Of a stretch of 64,000 nucleotides of DNA, positions 12,201-25,065 are shown in pieces. The stretch lies in assembly GCF_037975245.1 (NCBI RefSeq), contig NC_092574.1:12239213-12303212 (forward strand), given 5' to 3'. Under the pieces are notes generated by a model. It was not told where the DNA came from. It did not search any database and saw nothing but the letters and a program-made list of their open reading frames with translations. The first letter of the stretch is position 1, and each line of letters starts with the position of its first letter. The DNA is from Apostichopus japonicus. Taxonomy: Eukaryota; Echinodermata; Holothuroidea; Aspidochirotida; Stichopodidae. The position numbers were made by a program, and so were the translations under genes.

Positions 12201-14024
12201 TATATATAGAGTCCTGCCAATCATTTTCCAGTAGTTTTCAACTGGTTACCTCATGAGCTAATCTAGGTCAATGGGGGATGGGCATTTTGGGGGTCTACTG
12301 ACAGGGTTACCCCACCAATGTAAATGACTGGAAATGCCCATCCCTTACATATGAAGTGATACCTATCATTTTCCAGTAATTTTTCAACTGGTTATCTCAT
12401 GAGCTGACCTAAGTCAATGAGGGAATGGGCATTTTGGGGGTCTACTGGCAGGGGTACCCCCCCCCCCAATATAAATTACTGGAAATTCCCATCCCTTACA
12501 TATGAAGTGATACCATTTTCCCGTAGTTTTCAACTGGTTACATCATGAGCTCATCTAGGTCAATGGGGGATGGGCATTTTGGGGGTCTACTGGCAGGGGT
12601 ATCCCACCAATAAAAATTACTGGCAATGCCCATCAGTTGTATCTGAAGCCCTAACCAACATTTTCCCGTAGGTTTCAAGTGGTTACCTCATGAGCTGACC
12701 TAGGTCAGCCTTGAGGGGTCAATTATAGATCACTGGCAGGGGTACCCCACCACCAATAATTACTGGCAATGGCCATTTGTTGCTCTTGGGGCCATACCTG
12801 ACATATTGTACTTACTTTGATGTGTTACCATGAAAACTGATCTAGGTTAGCTATCAGGTGACTTTAAAATTGCTCTCCCAGCCACACCCACCACAGTCGG
12901 TTTGCCAGTCGTCTGGTTTCATATACAGGAATGCACTGTGAACATTGTGATGTACAAGGCAATTGGTTACCTTCCCAGCTAACCAAACCCTCTGGGATCC
13001 CGGTCTATTGGGATCATTATTAACATGATTAACATAATTATTAAGCTTTGAGAAATAACTTGGTGTTATGCTGTGCAAAGCTAATAATAATTTGGTAAAG
13101 CTGCTATTCCTGGCTTATAATTTGAGGGACCTAGATTTAAATGTATACCTCCCAATATGTTATAAAATTTTAATGTAAATGTATGTTTATGATAATGTGA
13201 GTTATCATGTGCTATATCTGTATCTGTGCTTACACGTATATCATATTTTCTGTTCACAGGTCAATAATGGTGCAGATTTTGGCTTCCTGAAGACAAGTGG
13301 GAGGCCATTTGTAGTTAAGAGAAACACTCTTTGTTCGTGAAGACTTAACTGGTGTCGATTTGGGGTACCACTTTAAAACGAAAGTCATGAGGAACCCTTG
13401 CCCAAGATTCAACTTTGCATTATTGTGCAGTGCTATACTTTTGCGATTCATGTTTGATCCATTAACTTGTCTTAACTTTGTTGGAAAAAAAAAATCAGAT
13501 TTTCAGATTTTATTTACAGTGATTTCTTCTCTATCTGTCGAAAGTCAGCCTTTTGTAGACATCAGAAGTTTTATCAGAAATAAATACTGCCAACGTACAC
13601 ATTATTTGTGTTTCTTCTGCTCTCTTTTCTTTCAGTGATACTAGTCAGTGAAACTAGTCGGGTTTAATTCTTTCAGTGAATTTAGTCAGTGCAACTAGTC
13701 AGTCGATACCGACTAAGAAAGGTTAGTCGGGAGAGGCACCATCCTGACTAATGTAAAACCTGCTATAAACTAGTCGGTGGCTCATATAAATTAGTCGGTA
13801 AAGACCGACTAATGTCACCAACTAATGTAACTGACTAATATACATTTACCAACTAAGAAATTGTTGATCGACTAAGCTTACGGACTAAGATGACCGACTA
13901 AGAAATCCAACTGACTAAGGAATAAATTAGTCGGTATAGCAACTGACTAAGGCTATGTTAGTCGGGAGAGGCACCAGATGGACTAACGTTTTGTTAGTCG
14001 GTGAACCAATTTAAGTTTTCAGTG
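9254..14024. mobile_element. 4.8 kb CACTG-ended DNA transposon, non-autonomous
   Basis: Perfect terminal inverted repeat CACTGAAAA / TTTTCAGTG with a TA target duplication at 9252-9253 and 14025-14026. The empty site is seen in block copy 2 near 48474. About 280 bp at the left end and 380 bp at the right end are packed with short inverted copies of TTAGTCGG / CCGACTAA. Dense subterminal motifs and a CACTG end recall EnSpm/CACTA elements, while the TA duplication would also fit Tc1/mariner. I found no transposase. A 1.5 kb inverted repeat is nested inside. Confidence 0.85.
11491..13012. repeat. 1.5 kb foldback palindrome with internal tandem repeats
   Basis: The left arm from about 11491 (GAGGGTTTGGTTAGCTGGGA) returns inverted up to about 13012. 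The arms match over several hundred bases. The core, about 11780-12720, is built from roughly 140-bp units carrying phrases such as GGGGGTCTACTGGCAGGGGT and GAAATGCCCATCCCTTACAT, so it is both palindromic and tandemly repeated. It sits inside the CACTG element and looks like a nested foldback element. Confidence 0.8.
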
Positions 14025-14026
14025 TA

Positions 14027-15740
14027 CTTGATACTACAAGTCATGATAGTTTTACTTAATCAACATGATTAAAGTAAAATCCAAACCCCTCTTTAATCGC
14101 ATTCACCCTAGTTAGTAATCCTTTTAATAATGTTTAGAGAACAAGTTACAAAACTGGTATAAAAAGGTGAGTTTTGATGTTGATCTATTTCCCCATATTA
14201 ACCTGTCAGCCCATTCACCAGCTGTTGTGAGTTTCGTCTCAGATGACGTGGATTCAGCATTAAGTTGAAAATGTATACTTTTAAAGTAAATTTTATTTGT
14301 AAATATGTGAAATAATTAAGTATTTTGTTAATTAATTAATGAAATGTCTTCTTTGTCGTCTATATGTAGACCTAATTCGTTTTAAGAGCCATCTAAAATA
14401 ACAAAGACGCCTTTATATCATGAAAAGTTCATATTCGCGTATTTATTGTTATATAAATCGGCACATCTTAAATGTTTCTATATTCTTCGTCAACTTGCAT
14501 TCTCAAAGAAGATTTTTAGTACATATTCTTATATTTAGTACATGATCATAGAACCATCTCCTAAGAGCGTATATGCCCAAATGCTAAAGGATAGTTGCGA
14601 CATATTGCTAATAATTTAAGTAAAGTGTAGCATAAGTTAATCTTCGTTAGCCAAAGTAAAGATAAACTTCATATTGAAAAAGAAATGCGCTTCGTAAGAA
14701 CACCAAAACATGCATACTTTGGTCTCGTTCTGCCAACACATACTTTCAATTGGTCGTTCTGCGTTCAAACGGATAGGTACAGAGTGCGTCAAAACAACGG
14801 ATGCTCCTCTTGCAGTTTTTTGTTGTTGAAGATATTACTCTGTTAAAATTCTTTAAATAATTGAAGTTAACTTCTGAAGTAATTTACGCGTCACATTCAG
14901 TTTTTAAATACGAAATCCGGCAGAGAGAAACAGATCTCTTAAATTGTTTAGGAAATGAAAACTTTTTAAAGATTCTTTTGAAGTCTTATTGTCACCTTAT
15001 TATGTATTGGACTTTTATACAGTACATAGGTTGTATTAGAGAACGTGTATGTATATACGTTTATGTAATATCCGGTGCGTTTGTTAATGCAGTATGCATG
15101 CGTAAAGCTTAACCAGCTCGCTTTCAAGTATATAAGGGTAGAATTAACAGGAAAGCTACCAACTCATGTTAATCAGCACTTTTGAAGCATTCAGTGCAAG
15201 GCATACAGAATTTGCTATCTGCAGGTTAATTGTGACGAATGACGAGGAAAGATATGAGGATTGAGGCTTTCGGGGCGTTTGGGCCTTGATAGATACGGGG
15301 AAAGGAAATGTCGGTTCCTGCCTGGAATCATGGAAATTTATATTTACCCCTTTTGCAGTTTGTTTGGAAAAAAAGAAGCTCATAGAAAATAGTTTTGAGA
15401 AACATTACTTTATTGTCAAAGACTAAGCTATATAACTATAGCACTGTTCATGAGATGTTTAGCTACCCACTCTACTACCACTTACACATTTAAAAAAGGT
15501 CGATTAATAAGTTTTCAAAAAATCATCGAATATCAACTTCAAACTAATAACTAGAAGTATAGTTAATTGATGGCGAATCACTTCATTAAAATTCTTTAGG
15601 ATGTCTCTTGTTCCAAAGATTTCCACCTTCCGGTTGCAGTTTGCAATCTCGCTCATTGGTCCCAAATTGAAAACAAACGACAAAACGACATATTGATTTA
15701 TAGCATGGCGACATTAGACTTAAAACAAAACTGCAGATTA
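14027..15740. other. No gene recognised; downstream of C3-like gene
   Basis: Shared with 48475-50190. It is probably 3' UTR or flank of the minus-strand C3-like gene plus intergenic DNA. Possible minus-strand polyadenylation signals (AATAAA) read at 15741-15746 and 15409-15414, 220 and 550 nt beyond the stop codon. Confidence 0.4.
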
Positions 15741-15746
15741 TTTATT
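15741..15746 (-). terminator. Candidate polyadenylation signal of C3-like gene
   Basis: AATAAA on the minus strand, about 220 nt after the inferred stop codon. Another lies at 15409-15414. The choice between them is not settled by sequence. Confidence 0.3.
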
Positions 15747-15966
15747 GAAAGCAATTCTCCGTTCTCTTGTTATAGAAGGAAAAGGAAATAAAATGAAATC
15801 TAGGAGAAGTTGTAAGACATGCTACCCGACTAAGTTTAACTCTAAAATTATGGATAAAAGTGATTGGAAAAATAGATTATTAATAGCAATACCAGCTGCC
15901 ACATATTCTCTAAATAATTTGAATTCCAAGTTGCTGCTTCAGGAATTAAAATTCAACGCGTTTCAA

Positions 15967-16012
15967 TTAGTTGCAGCCACTGTTACCATCACGGATAGGT
16001 ATTCGGACTTCC
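15967..16012 (-). CDS. C3-like: C3-like terminal exon k
   Basis: 46 nt, acceptor tatcacag. Completes a split Gly codon and encodes [14 protein letters not shown] then stop. The near-terminal Cys fits the C-terminal Cys of C3. It was chosen over an acceptor near 15222 because that one would bring a stop codon at once. Copy 2 encodes the same peptide. Confidence 0.7.
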
Positions 16013-19000
16013 CTGTGATATTTATTTCTCCAACGTGTCATAATTGAATTGTTGTCAATGACGTAGCGATACCTACAGATAAATAAAAACAGAGGTTTAG
16101 ACGGTTGGTGGTAGTATAATGAGATGTTGTGATACTGGACCTAAGCATTTGTACTATACACCCAATAAGTAGTGATTACCATCCACAAAAGTATATATAT
16201 ATATATTGCAGACAACGCTTACATTTCTAACCAATTAGTGAGCTGTTGGCCTTAAAAATAACTGCAGACATGTTCGGCTAATTTTATTACTTTTGAAGCT
16301 AAAGGAAAGTTTTCTCTTCATGATATCAAAATCTCATGTCTTATTAAAGTAAAGCACGTAAAGATATAGCCATGTTACACTGAAAAAGAACCACTTGCGT
16401 ACCAGCATTGAAGACCACACTGTATTCATATTATTCGTGGTAATTCTGGGAACAAGGCAATTTTCCTATGTGTGATTTAACTGTTAGTCGAAATGTTACT
16501 ATCACAAGCATTATATATAGTCATGACTTATTTCACAGAGTATCCCAGTGATAGAAACTACGACATGTAAATTGTTATCTTATTATCACATATATGAAGA
16601 TTTTGTTTGAAACACTAGACATTGTTGATGGTTACTTATTCCCACCAGACAAACTGTATACTTTACTCAAATACATTTATCACACGCCTATATCTTTTCT
16701 ACTAAAATGTTAGCGGGTTGTCCTTGAAATGTTTCAAAAAAAGTTCACAATTAGACATCATAAATTCAACAGACAGACAAGATTAACTAGTATGGTATTT
16801 CCCTAATGTTGCGGTTCATTAATTAAGTAACATAATAAACTTACAATTTATACCAGTATTTTGTCCATTATGCCTGTCTATTTGCAAGAAAAGTAGCTAC
16901 AAATATAGACATGTCTTCGCAAATGTGTAAAACAAATTCAGTTTTGTCAACGGACAACCCATCTAATGAAATTCAAAGTTCGCCTCTTCTCATCGTTATA
17001 TATATGTTACAGTATTACGTAACATAACATATCATGTTATGCTTCGTTGGAATCTACATACACTCACCCTTTAACCGCACCATTCCCGTCTGGTTCTGTA
17101 TACTCCAATGTATTACTGCCAATTAACAAGTACCGCCTAAGTCTTATATTGGGACAACGACAAGCTCTGCTGAGCCAGAACTCACGAGAGTCATGCATAT
17201 GGACATCTCTTTCATCACCTTTGGAATCGAAAGAAAGGCTTGTAATTAGATATCGTTTTCTATGGAATACTGGAAACATCATACAAATGGCAGCATTAGT
17301 TTAAACCCTTGATGGTTGAAATGTATAAATAAATGTCTTCAAATATAAACAGAAAGTTAAGTTGGCGCACGTTTTGGACATCATGAGATATCGCAGAATT
17401 AATTTAAAAAAAATTGTGTTGATTCTGTGCAGCTTCGATACTGTTATAAAAACTAAAATCGGACAAATCGTAAATCGTACCAAAATCAGACAATTTCGAT
17501 AGCAATAAGTGTAGCAAGTCAACACATGGGCTGCCATCGTTTATAACATCTGTTTTTTTGGTTCCTGTGCGATTAAAGTCTTCTTTTTAATCTTTTGTGC
17601 TTATTTAATGTTCTTGGTTTCCATTTAAGGCTATTGATGTCAAGACCACAACTATACTCACTGCTACGTGGAATCCATCACAATGTTCCCTAATTCTGAC
17701 TGCAGATTGAAGTTTACAGAATGTTTGGTATCTGTCGGTTGTTTCGTACAGTATTTCTATAGTATAGTCGTTGCTGACTATTACAGAGGACCATCCAACA
17801 AACAACAAATTAATACGTTGAATGGCAGCGATTAGTAACCATATTATACCAGCAAGTCTATTTTTGAACTGTACAAATGGGGTTACCACGACTAGCATTT
17901 TATAACACAATATATATAGCATTTATATTGTTGTAGTAATGTTGAAGTTCCTCCATAAATCCGTCTGCAAATGTCTTTTTAATACTGCATAAACATTCAA
18001 ATTATTAATTGTCGGCACAGCGAGTGGTAAGTCATAGCCTTTATACTTTCTGGTTTATTTTCAAGTAATTCGACGTTTGAATAATGCTGTGTCCAAAAAT
18101 GTCAAGGCAACGAAAGTTTCTCTTTCGAATGTAACTTAATTAGTGCTATCTAAAGATGTTCATTTGGTGAACGAAACTATATATTTCGTACTATTTTTAA
18201 CGTATATTTCCTCCATTTGTCATTACCTTTCTTAATTGGATGCAAAATAGTTGCGTTGACGACTTTGTATCCGTCTTCCTCTCGTATGTTCGTTACCTGC
18301 AAATGATAAACTAAACGAAGAAGAACAAAAGACATCGAAATATTATGAAAAAATATCTTGGACATGTTTTGAATAGACTGCAGGATAAACAAACACCATG
18401 GTACTGTGATAATTGTCAATATTTTGTGTATAAAGTCAAAACGCTAATAATTGCTAGTCAAACTAAAGTGTGCGCTACCATGCTATTTGTTGCATCATCA
18501 CTACTTGCAAGCATCGAACTAAAGGATAAACTTTAGACAGAATTTTAGTATGGATGGTTGATAATCCAACAAGAAATGCAATAATTTCAACGGCTGGTGT
18601 TAATGTTATCGGTTTTCAAGAAGTTCACTTTTAAAATATTTTGAAATGACCAGAATATATCATTTGCATATTCTGAAGACTCAACCACTATAGCAGTTAT
18701 GTATCTGAGACCATATCTCCTTGAAAAATTAAGTCGTACATTCTGATGACTCAACCTCTATAGCAGTAATGTATCTGAGATCCTAATTTCCTTGATAAAT
18801 TAGGTCGTACATTCTGATGACTCAACCACTATAGCAGTTATGTATCTGAGACCATATCTCCTTGAAAAATTAAGTCGTACAATCTGATGACTCAACCTCT
18901 ATAGCAGTAATGTATCTGAGATTCTAATTTCTTTGACAATTAAGTCGTTCATTCTGATGACTCAACCACTACAGCAGTAATGGATCTGAGACCATATCTT

Positions 19001-20703
19001 CTTGAAAAATTCAGTAGTACATTCTGATGACTCAACCTCTATAGCAGTAATGTATCTGAGATCCTAATTTCCTTGATAAATTAGGTCGTACATTCTGATG
19101 ACTCAACCACTATAGCAGTAATGTATCTGAGACCATATCTCCTTGAAAAATTAAGTCGTTCATTCTGATGACTCAACCACTATAGCAGTAATGGATCTGA
19201 GACCATATCTCCTTGACAAATAACCTGTGAGTATCTTCTCGCTCACTGTAAGGTGCTAGTGAGAAGTTGCTCACTGTCATACTCATGAGAAGTTGCCCAC
19301 TGCCTTAATGCTTTCTACTAATTAGGGATTTCGATTACTCACTGTTGGAACAAAAGAATTTACTCGGGAGGAATCTTAATTTTCTCACTTGCTCATAGTT
19401 GTGCAGTTGAGTTTGTGTTGAATACTCAGACTGCTCACTCTTTAGTAATGTCAAGTTAATCTAGTTGGTCACTATGCATTTAGCAAATTAGATTAATGGT
19501 AAGGTATTGCGGCCCGTTTGCAGACTCGTTCCTCGCGTATATATCTCTCACTGGTCCAACCATTAAAGGTATCTCCACTCTTTTCTGGTTTCTCACATGC
19601 GCTGTGTTGAAACTGTTGACTATCGGCGAGCGTTGCAATACCAACGTCCACTTGGAGATTGTTTTCATTAGTAGATGATGATAATGAATAGGATATATTA
19701 GTATTTTGAAAATTCATATCAGATGTTTAATACTGCTGTGTAGCCTACGGCCAATGTCGATGCTGTGAGGATTGCACACAACGTCTTCAGTGATGATGAC
19801 AATTAAGGCATATCTGTGACAGATGAAAAGATCTTATGTCAAAATATACTTACCATATGTTTGAGCACTAACACACGCAGCGATCAATAGTTCACCACTA
19901 TCCGGACTATCAAAACAAGGAGGGCATTCACCTTGAAAGAAGATAGAAAAAGGTGATGTAAACACACGTATTGTCAAAGAACGGTTCCGTGCCAAGTTAG
20001 CTTCATACCTAATGAATGAATTCACTCCAAGAAAAGATTGATCACTCCGAACACTTTCAATCGATTTCTCACGTGTTTGCAGTTAAGAATTTATTTTATA
20101 TTTATAAAGACATATTAAAACTGAAGAAGTTAACTCATAAACATCTGTGCAGAAGTTTTACTTTACACCGAGTATAGCAGTTTACTTCGATCATTTCAAA
20201 TGTTTAGCTTTGATGACAGAATGATATTCTTATCACTCTTCATTTGCAAAGCTTTGAGAATTAGAATAATCTTGTTGGTTCAATTGATCGATTCAGCTCT
20301 AAGGAGGCATTAGCTGATGTTAAAGAATGACCTTATGCCTAGAATGACCTAAGAATGACCTTAGGCAGAATTTAAAAGACTCGAAATGTTATAGTCAAAG
20401 ACAAATTATTATATGTTACATTTAATGCTGAAACTTTGCAATACTCCTTTAATGGTATATATGATGACTTCAGCTCCTCAGTCCGCACTGTAAGCCTAAC
20501 TTTTAATATTTATCCATTGCTTTAAAAATTAGAAAAATATTCTAGATTTCTAATGTACCATTAATACGCTTTTGTGTCCATATGGATGTTTTCATTTTGA
20601 ATCTTGTGTTGCATCTGAGGTACTAAATTCGACACAATGGTCGCTGTGTTACACTAAGTAGTCCATGCTCATTAAATTGATGAATTCAGATGTTTAAATG
20701 GTC

Positions 20704-20778
<75 letters not shown>

Positions 20779-23700
20779 GTGTATATGTGTGTTTGTGATG
20801 GTGTAGACATTCATATGGACAGATAGAACTATTTTGTAACGGTCTACAAGATGTCAAAAGTAGCTTTGTTTTGTAGCTAGGTCATCCTTCAAAAGAGAAT
20901 ACTCCTCCTGAAAAATGGAGTAATTTGCTTTGTTATTGCACTACTGAAAATCTGTTTTGAGATAACCAAGTTAAGAATGTCTGTGTGGTCTGATCTGCAT
21001 TGTCATGCCATGTTGTGGATTATTGCCCCAATATTGTCTCTTTGCTTGTAGGTATACCATTATTGTATACAAGTATAGATAATACAATGGAAGTATGTAC
21101 ATCTCGTAATTAATCTACCAATTATGTTAATGACTTGAATTGTATTTCTTCAGGTAGATATAAAAGAGATCGTGGTACATTTAAATGAAGCACACTGTTC
21201 CAGTTTTCCTTATGTTTTAATGTGGTTGCGTTACAAGTCATGATAAAAAGAAGTGTGACAAACTGTAGTCTAATGAAATGTTTTTATTACGGGATGAACA
21301 TTTACTCCGAGAAGGTATCTTTGCCTAGGTACTAAACTGATGTGGTGATGGTGCAGGGCTTTCCGCGAGAACTCTATTCGAGACAACCCCGCTCCCATTT
21401 CCTCCTTCCGTGCCCGCCTCCATCATAACAGATGCAACCGGAAATATTACTTTCATGGAAAATAACCCCTGAATGATACAATAATAAAACATATTTGATT
21501 ATATTTTAAACTGTAAGAGATTATAATGACTTGAACGGTTTGCATCAGGATAGTGCCAATTAAACTGAGCCAATTAGAAGCACAATGGACTATTCATAGA
21601 ATCGATTTACCTCCATACAACCGGACTAATTATTCACTAGTGTAGAAAATGACGTGGGAATGGCTTTAACCTGCCGGTTAGGATAGTCAGTTGATCCCAT
21701 GAGGATGTTTTATATGCCTACTGTCATACGAGGGGTACAAACCTGACTTTTACATCACACATGAAATAAATTTCTATCAGCTCAGCTTTTATGACATGGA
21801 TCGACTTACTTGAAATACAAGTACATTCGTCATCGTTACACAGCGTCTGTACTACATTTGAACCTTCCCCTGTATAGAATTGTATGCACTCCTCATCTAT
21901 AAAAGAACAGATTGAAAAGATCATAAATAAAAACAATTGTGAAAACTCACTTCGAAACTAATGTGTGATATTTAAATATGCCTATATGATATGAACTACA
22001 TGCTGTTAATTGTTGACATAAGTTGCCAGTTTGAGCATGATTAAACGTTAAATAGCGAAGATGCTTTGCGCAGGCTATGCAACTGAACAAATCATGATCA
22101 TTATTCAATGCTATAGCCCGATTCAAGTCCTATATAAGACCCTTAGACGTCTGAATAATTTATGTAACAGCTGCAATGGACATTGCAAAGGTACACCTGT
22201 GATATCATCATATACGATGTGGAGTAATGATATGAGGCATCCTGTCTCTTAGAAGGGGGACATCTCCTCACGGACAACCAGACAGTCCAGATATGGGTAT
22301 CCCTGGGCAATTTATGACCCGAGAGCAATAAAATTAAGGAAATACTAAGGGGTTTACGAGGCGAACCCCGGAGCTCTGCAGAGACGCTGCTAGAAATCAT
22401 CGCAGCGTGTACAGAACTGAAAACATACGTGCAAAAGCTATGTGCACAACTAACGCTACATACAGCCTATTACGTAACAACCCATAAATATGCATAGGGT
22501 GCAAACCACAAAATTTGAATTTACTACAGTATTCTTGGAGTAGAATATTGAGAAGTTGGGAAGTGCATGGATAGAAAGTTTAAAAGACCATGTAAGGTTA
22601 TATGCAAATGTGAACTCGAAAACTTATGCCTGGCAAGTTGTGGCAACCGTATACATGTATAACGATTTAATACATTGGCATTGTATTCCATGTGTAGCCT
22701 ATAGGGTAGATACTGAGGAACAGAAGCAATTTACAGATACGTTTAACTTAAAATCAGGAAAATCATCACGCTTTATAAGAATTATTAGTTACTAACCTGG
22801 ATCGTAATAGTCATACACTCTAACAGCTGCGTGATGAATGTTGGTGACGTTGAATGCACACTCAGCCAGAAATTCAAAGCTTATAGAGCCTTCGCGTTGT
22901 ATGGGAAAGTAATCAGTATAGAAAATAACTGAATGGTCTGAAGATTCATATCTTGCTACAAGGCTATTGTCTTCTACGACCTGTAATTGGTTAAAAAGTT
23001 GCATGGATGAAGTTAACATATAACTCAGATAATGCGATCACGTGTTATAGCTGTATCAATAAATACTTACACAAAAACTTATTAATAATAATTATTACAG
23101 AGATAATATTAGTACCACGAAAGAAATTATTAACGAGTGTTAGCCTGAAAGTTGGTATATGTATTACACGAAAGAAATAATTGACAAAATATTAACCACT
23201 TGTGCAGATGTGTGATTTGATTTTTAAAATTATTATCACATTTTCAATTATAGCAATCATAATATAAAACAAAAACAAATATAGAAATGCCACTCAATAA
23301 CTGAAACTAGAGCCGTTCCTGCGTAGCTGTCCATGAGTTACAGCAATTTGTCAATGAGTTGAAGTTTGTTTGATAACTTATTGGAAAAGATGGAATGTTT
23401 ATGGTATGACTATAGGCAGTCATATGTCCTATCGATAATATCGTTAAATGTACGAGAAATCGATTTCTGATGAGTTGCGCACAACTGACAGTTCCGTTTT
23501 CTCGTTGTTTCATTCAAGTTCTATGATTGTGATTTGACGAAATCGGCATATGTCAAAATTGACACCTGACATCTGGTTAAAAGGACTTTATCACATGTCA
23601 TCCCGGTTACGCTTTAGATTGGAAGATATCGCATATCGAACAAAGACATGCTAATATGTACTATACGTAGCCTAAAGGTTATCTGTGTTTGTTGTTATGT

Positions 23701-24728
23701 GTTTGTTGTCGATATTTTAAAACCCTTGTCATGCAAAAAGAAATTTAAACGTAAAACATCATGAGCATAGTCTTTGCTCCAGCAACTATAGTTCAAAGAC
23801 GGTAAACGTTTTAAAATTGTAGGTTTTGTGATTTATTCATATTTCTGTAGTTTGAGGAAACTGCTGAGGATGTTCTTAAAACAGGCTTGTCTAAATATGG
23901 ACTACGGTATACTCTCACTATTATTGAGATGTTTTAAACATATACGTTGGTAAAAACATGATAGCTACCTCGTTCATGCAGTCATTAATCAAACAATGAT
24001 ATCAATACTACTGACACATACTGAACTTCATGCCTCCGAATAAAATATTACAAAAATAAATTGACATTGGTAGATTTTGTCACAACGAGTAAATGATCAA
24101 CATTACCTTTTCGCAGCTCGTCTTATTTGGAGTAAAACCTGTGAATAGTCCAAAATCTATAATACCCATGCTGGTGTTGGTGTCGCCCAAATAGCTACAA
24201 AAATCAGAACGTGCAGGTATATGTACGATTTAGTTGGAGGAAGTAACTTGTTTATAATTAACACCGCTATACACAGAAACAATAGAGATTTGCAATGTGT
24301 CAAATTTAGTCCAGGTGATGTCGGACTGGATAGTATAGGCTAACTACTAATTTTATCAACTAAATGAGCCTTAACCGAACAAATCATTTGTCTCTCAACA
24401 AAGACACCTAATGCTTTGAATTCTTACCATTCGAGAAACGGGATTACATTCTACTAATTGCAATGTGAATTAAATATTCCCAAACAACTGAATACGTAGT
24501 TTTCTATTCCACAACCATCATGTACAATTTTATCGTTTCTTCATGTGCCATTCAAAAGTAATTTTTACCTAGCTATGCACGTCAAGTTGTCATGTTCGTG
24601 TCCGATATACCTCTCGTTTTAAATATATATTTTGGAGGCTTTCCTTTCACAGAAATCAACTCGATTTTTCTTCAGTGAAACTCGTTAGCATGTTTTAAAA
24701 GAGTAATGAAGTCAATTTCACAAGGAAA

Positions 24729-24799
<71 letters not shown>

Positions 24800-25025
24800 G
24801 GATGTGCCCAGGATTTTCTGAGTGCCGGGTATACTGATCGCCGTCCTTTAGTCGATTTTTGAAGGTGATCAGATGCCAAATGCTGGCACTTGTGTAGCTT
24901 TATATAAATGTATATAAATATATATATATATTATTTATATATTTATATAGTAATATATATATATTACTTAAATATATATATATTTATTTATATTTGAATG
25001 TATATACATTTATATAAAGCTACAC

Positions 25026-25065
<40 letters not shown>

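Noticed and set aside
15156-15383. Alternative C3-like last exon using the acceptor near 15222 (C-rich peptide KFCMPCTECFK)
   Set aside because: Cysteine pattern is attractive, but the phase from exon j would place a stop codon at once; the exon at 15967-16012 joins in phase and gives a C3-like end.
15745-16047. 100-codon plus-strand open stretch
   Set aside because: Antisense to the C3-like terminal exon and its UTR; copy 2 breaks the frame.
18661-19221. CRISPR-like array of regular repeats
   Set aside because: Units are contiguous 70-bp tandem repeats without unique spacers, in an animal intron.
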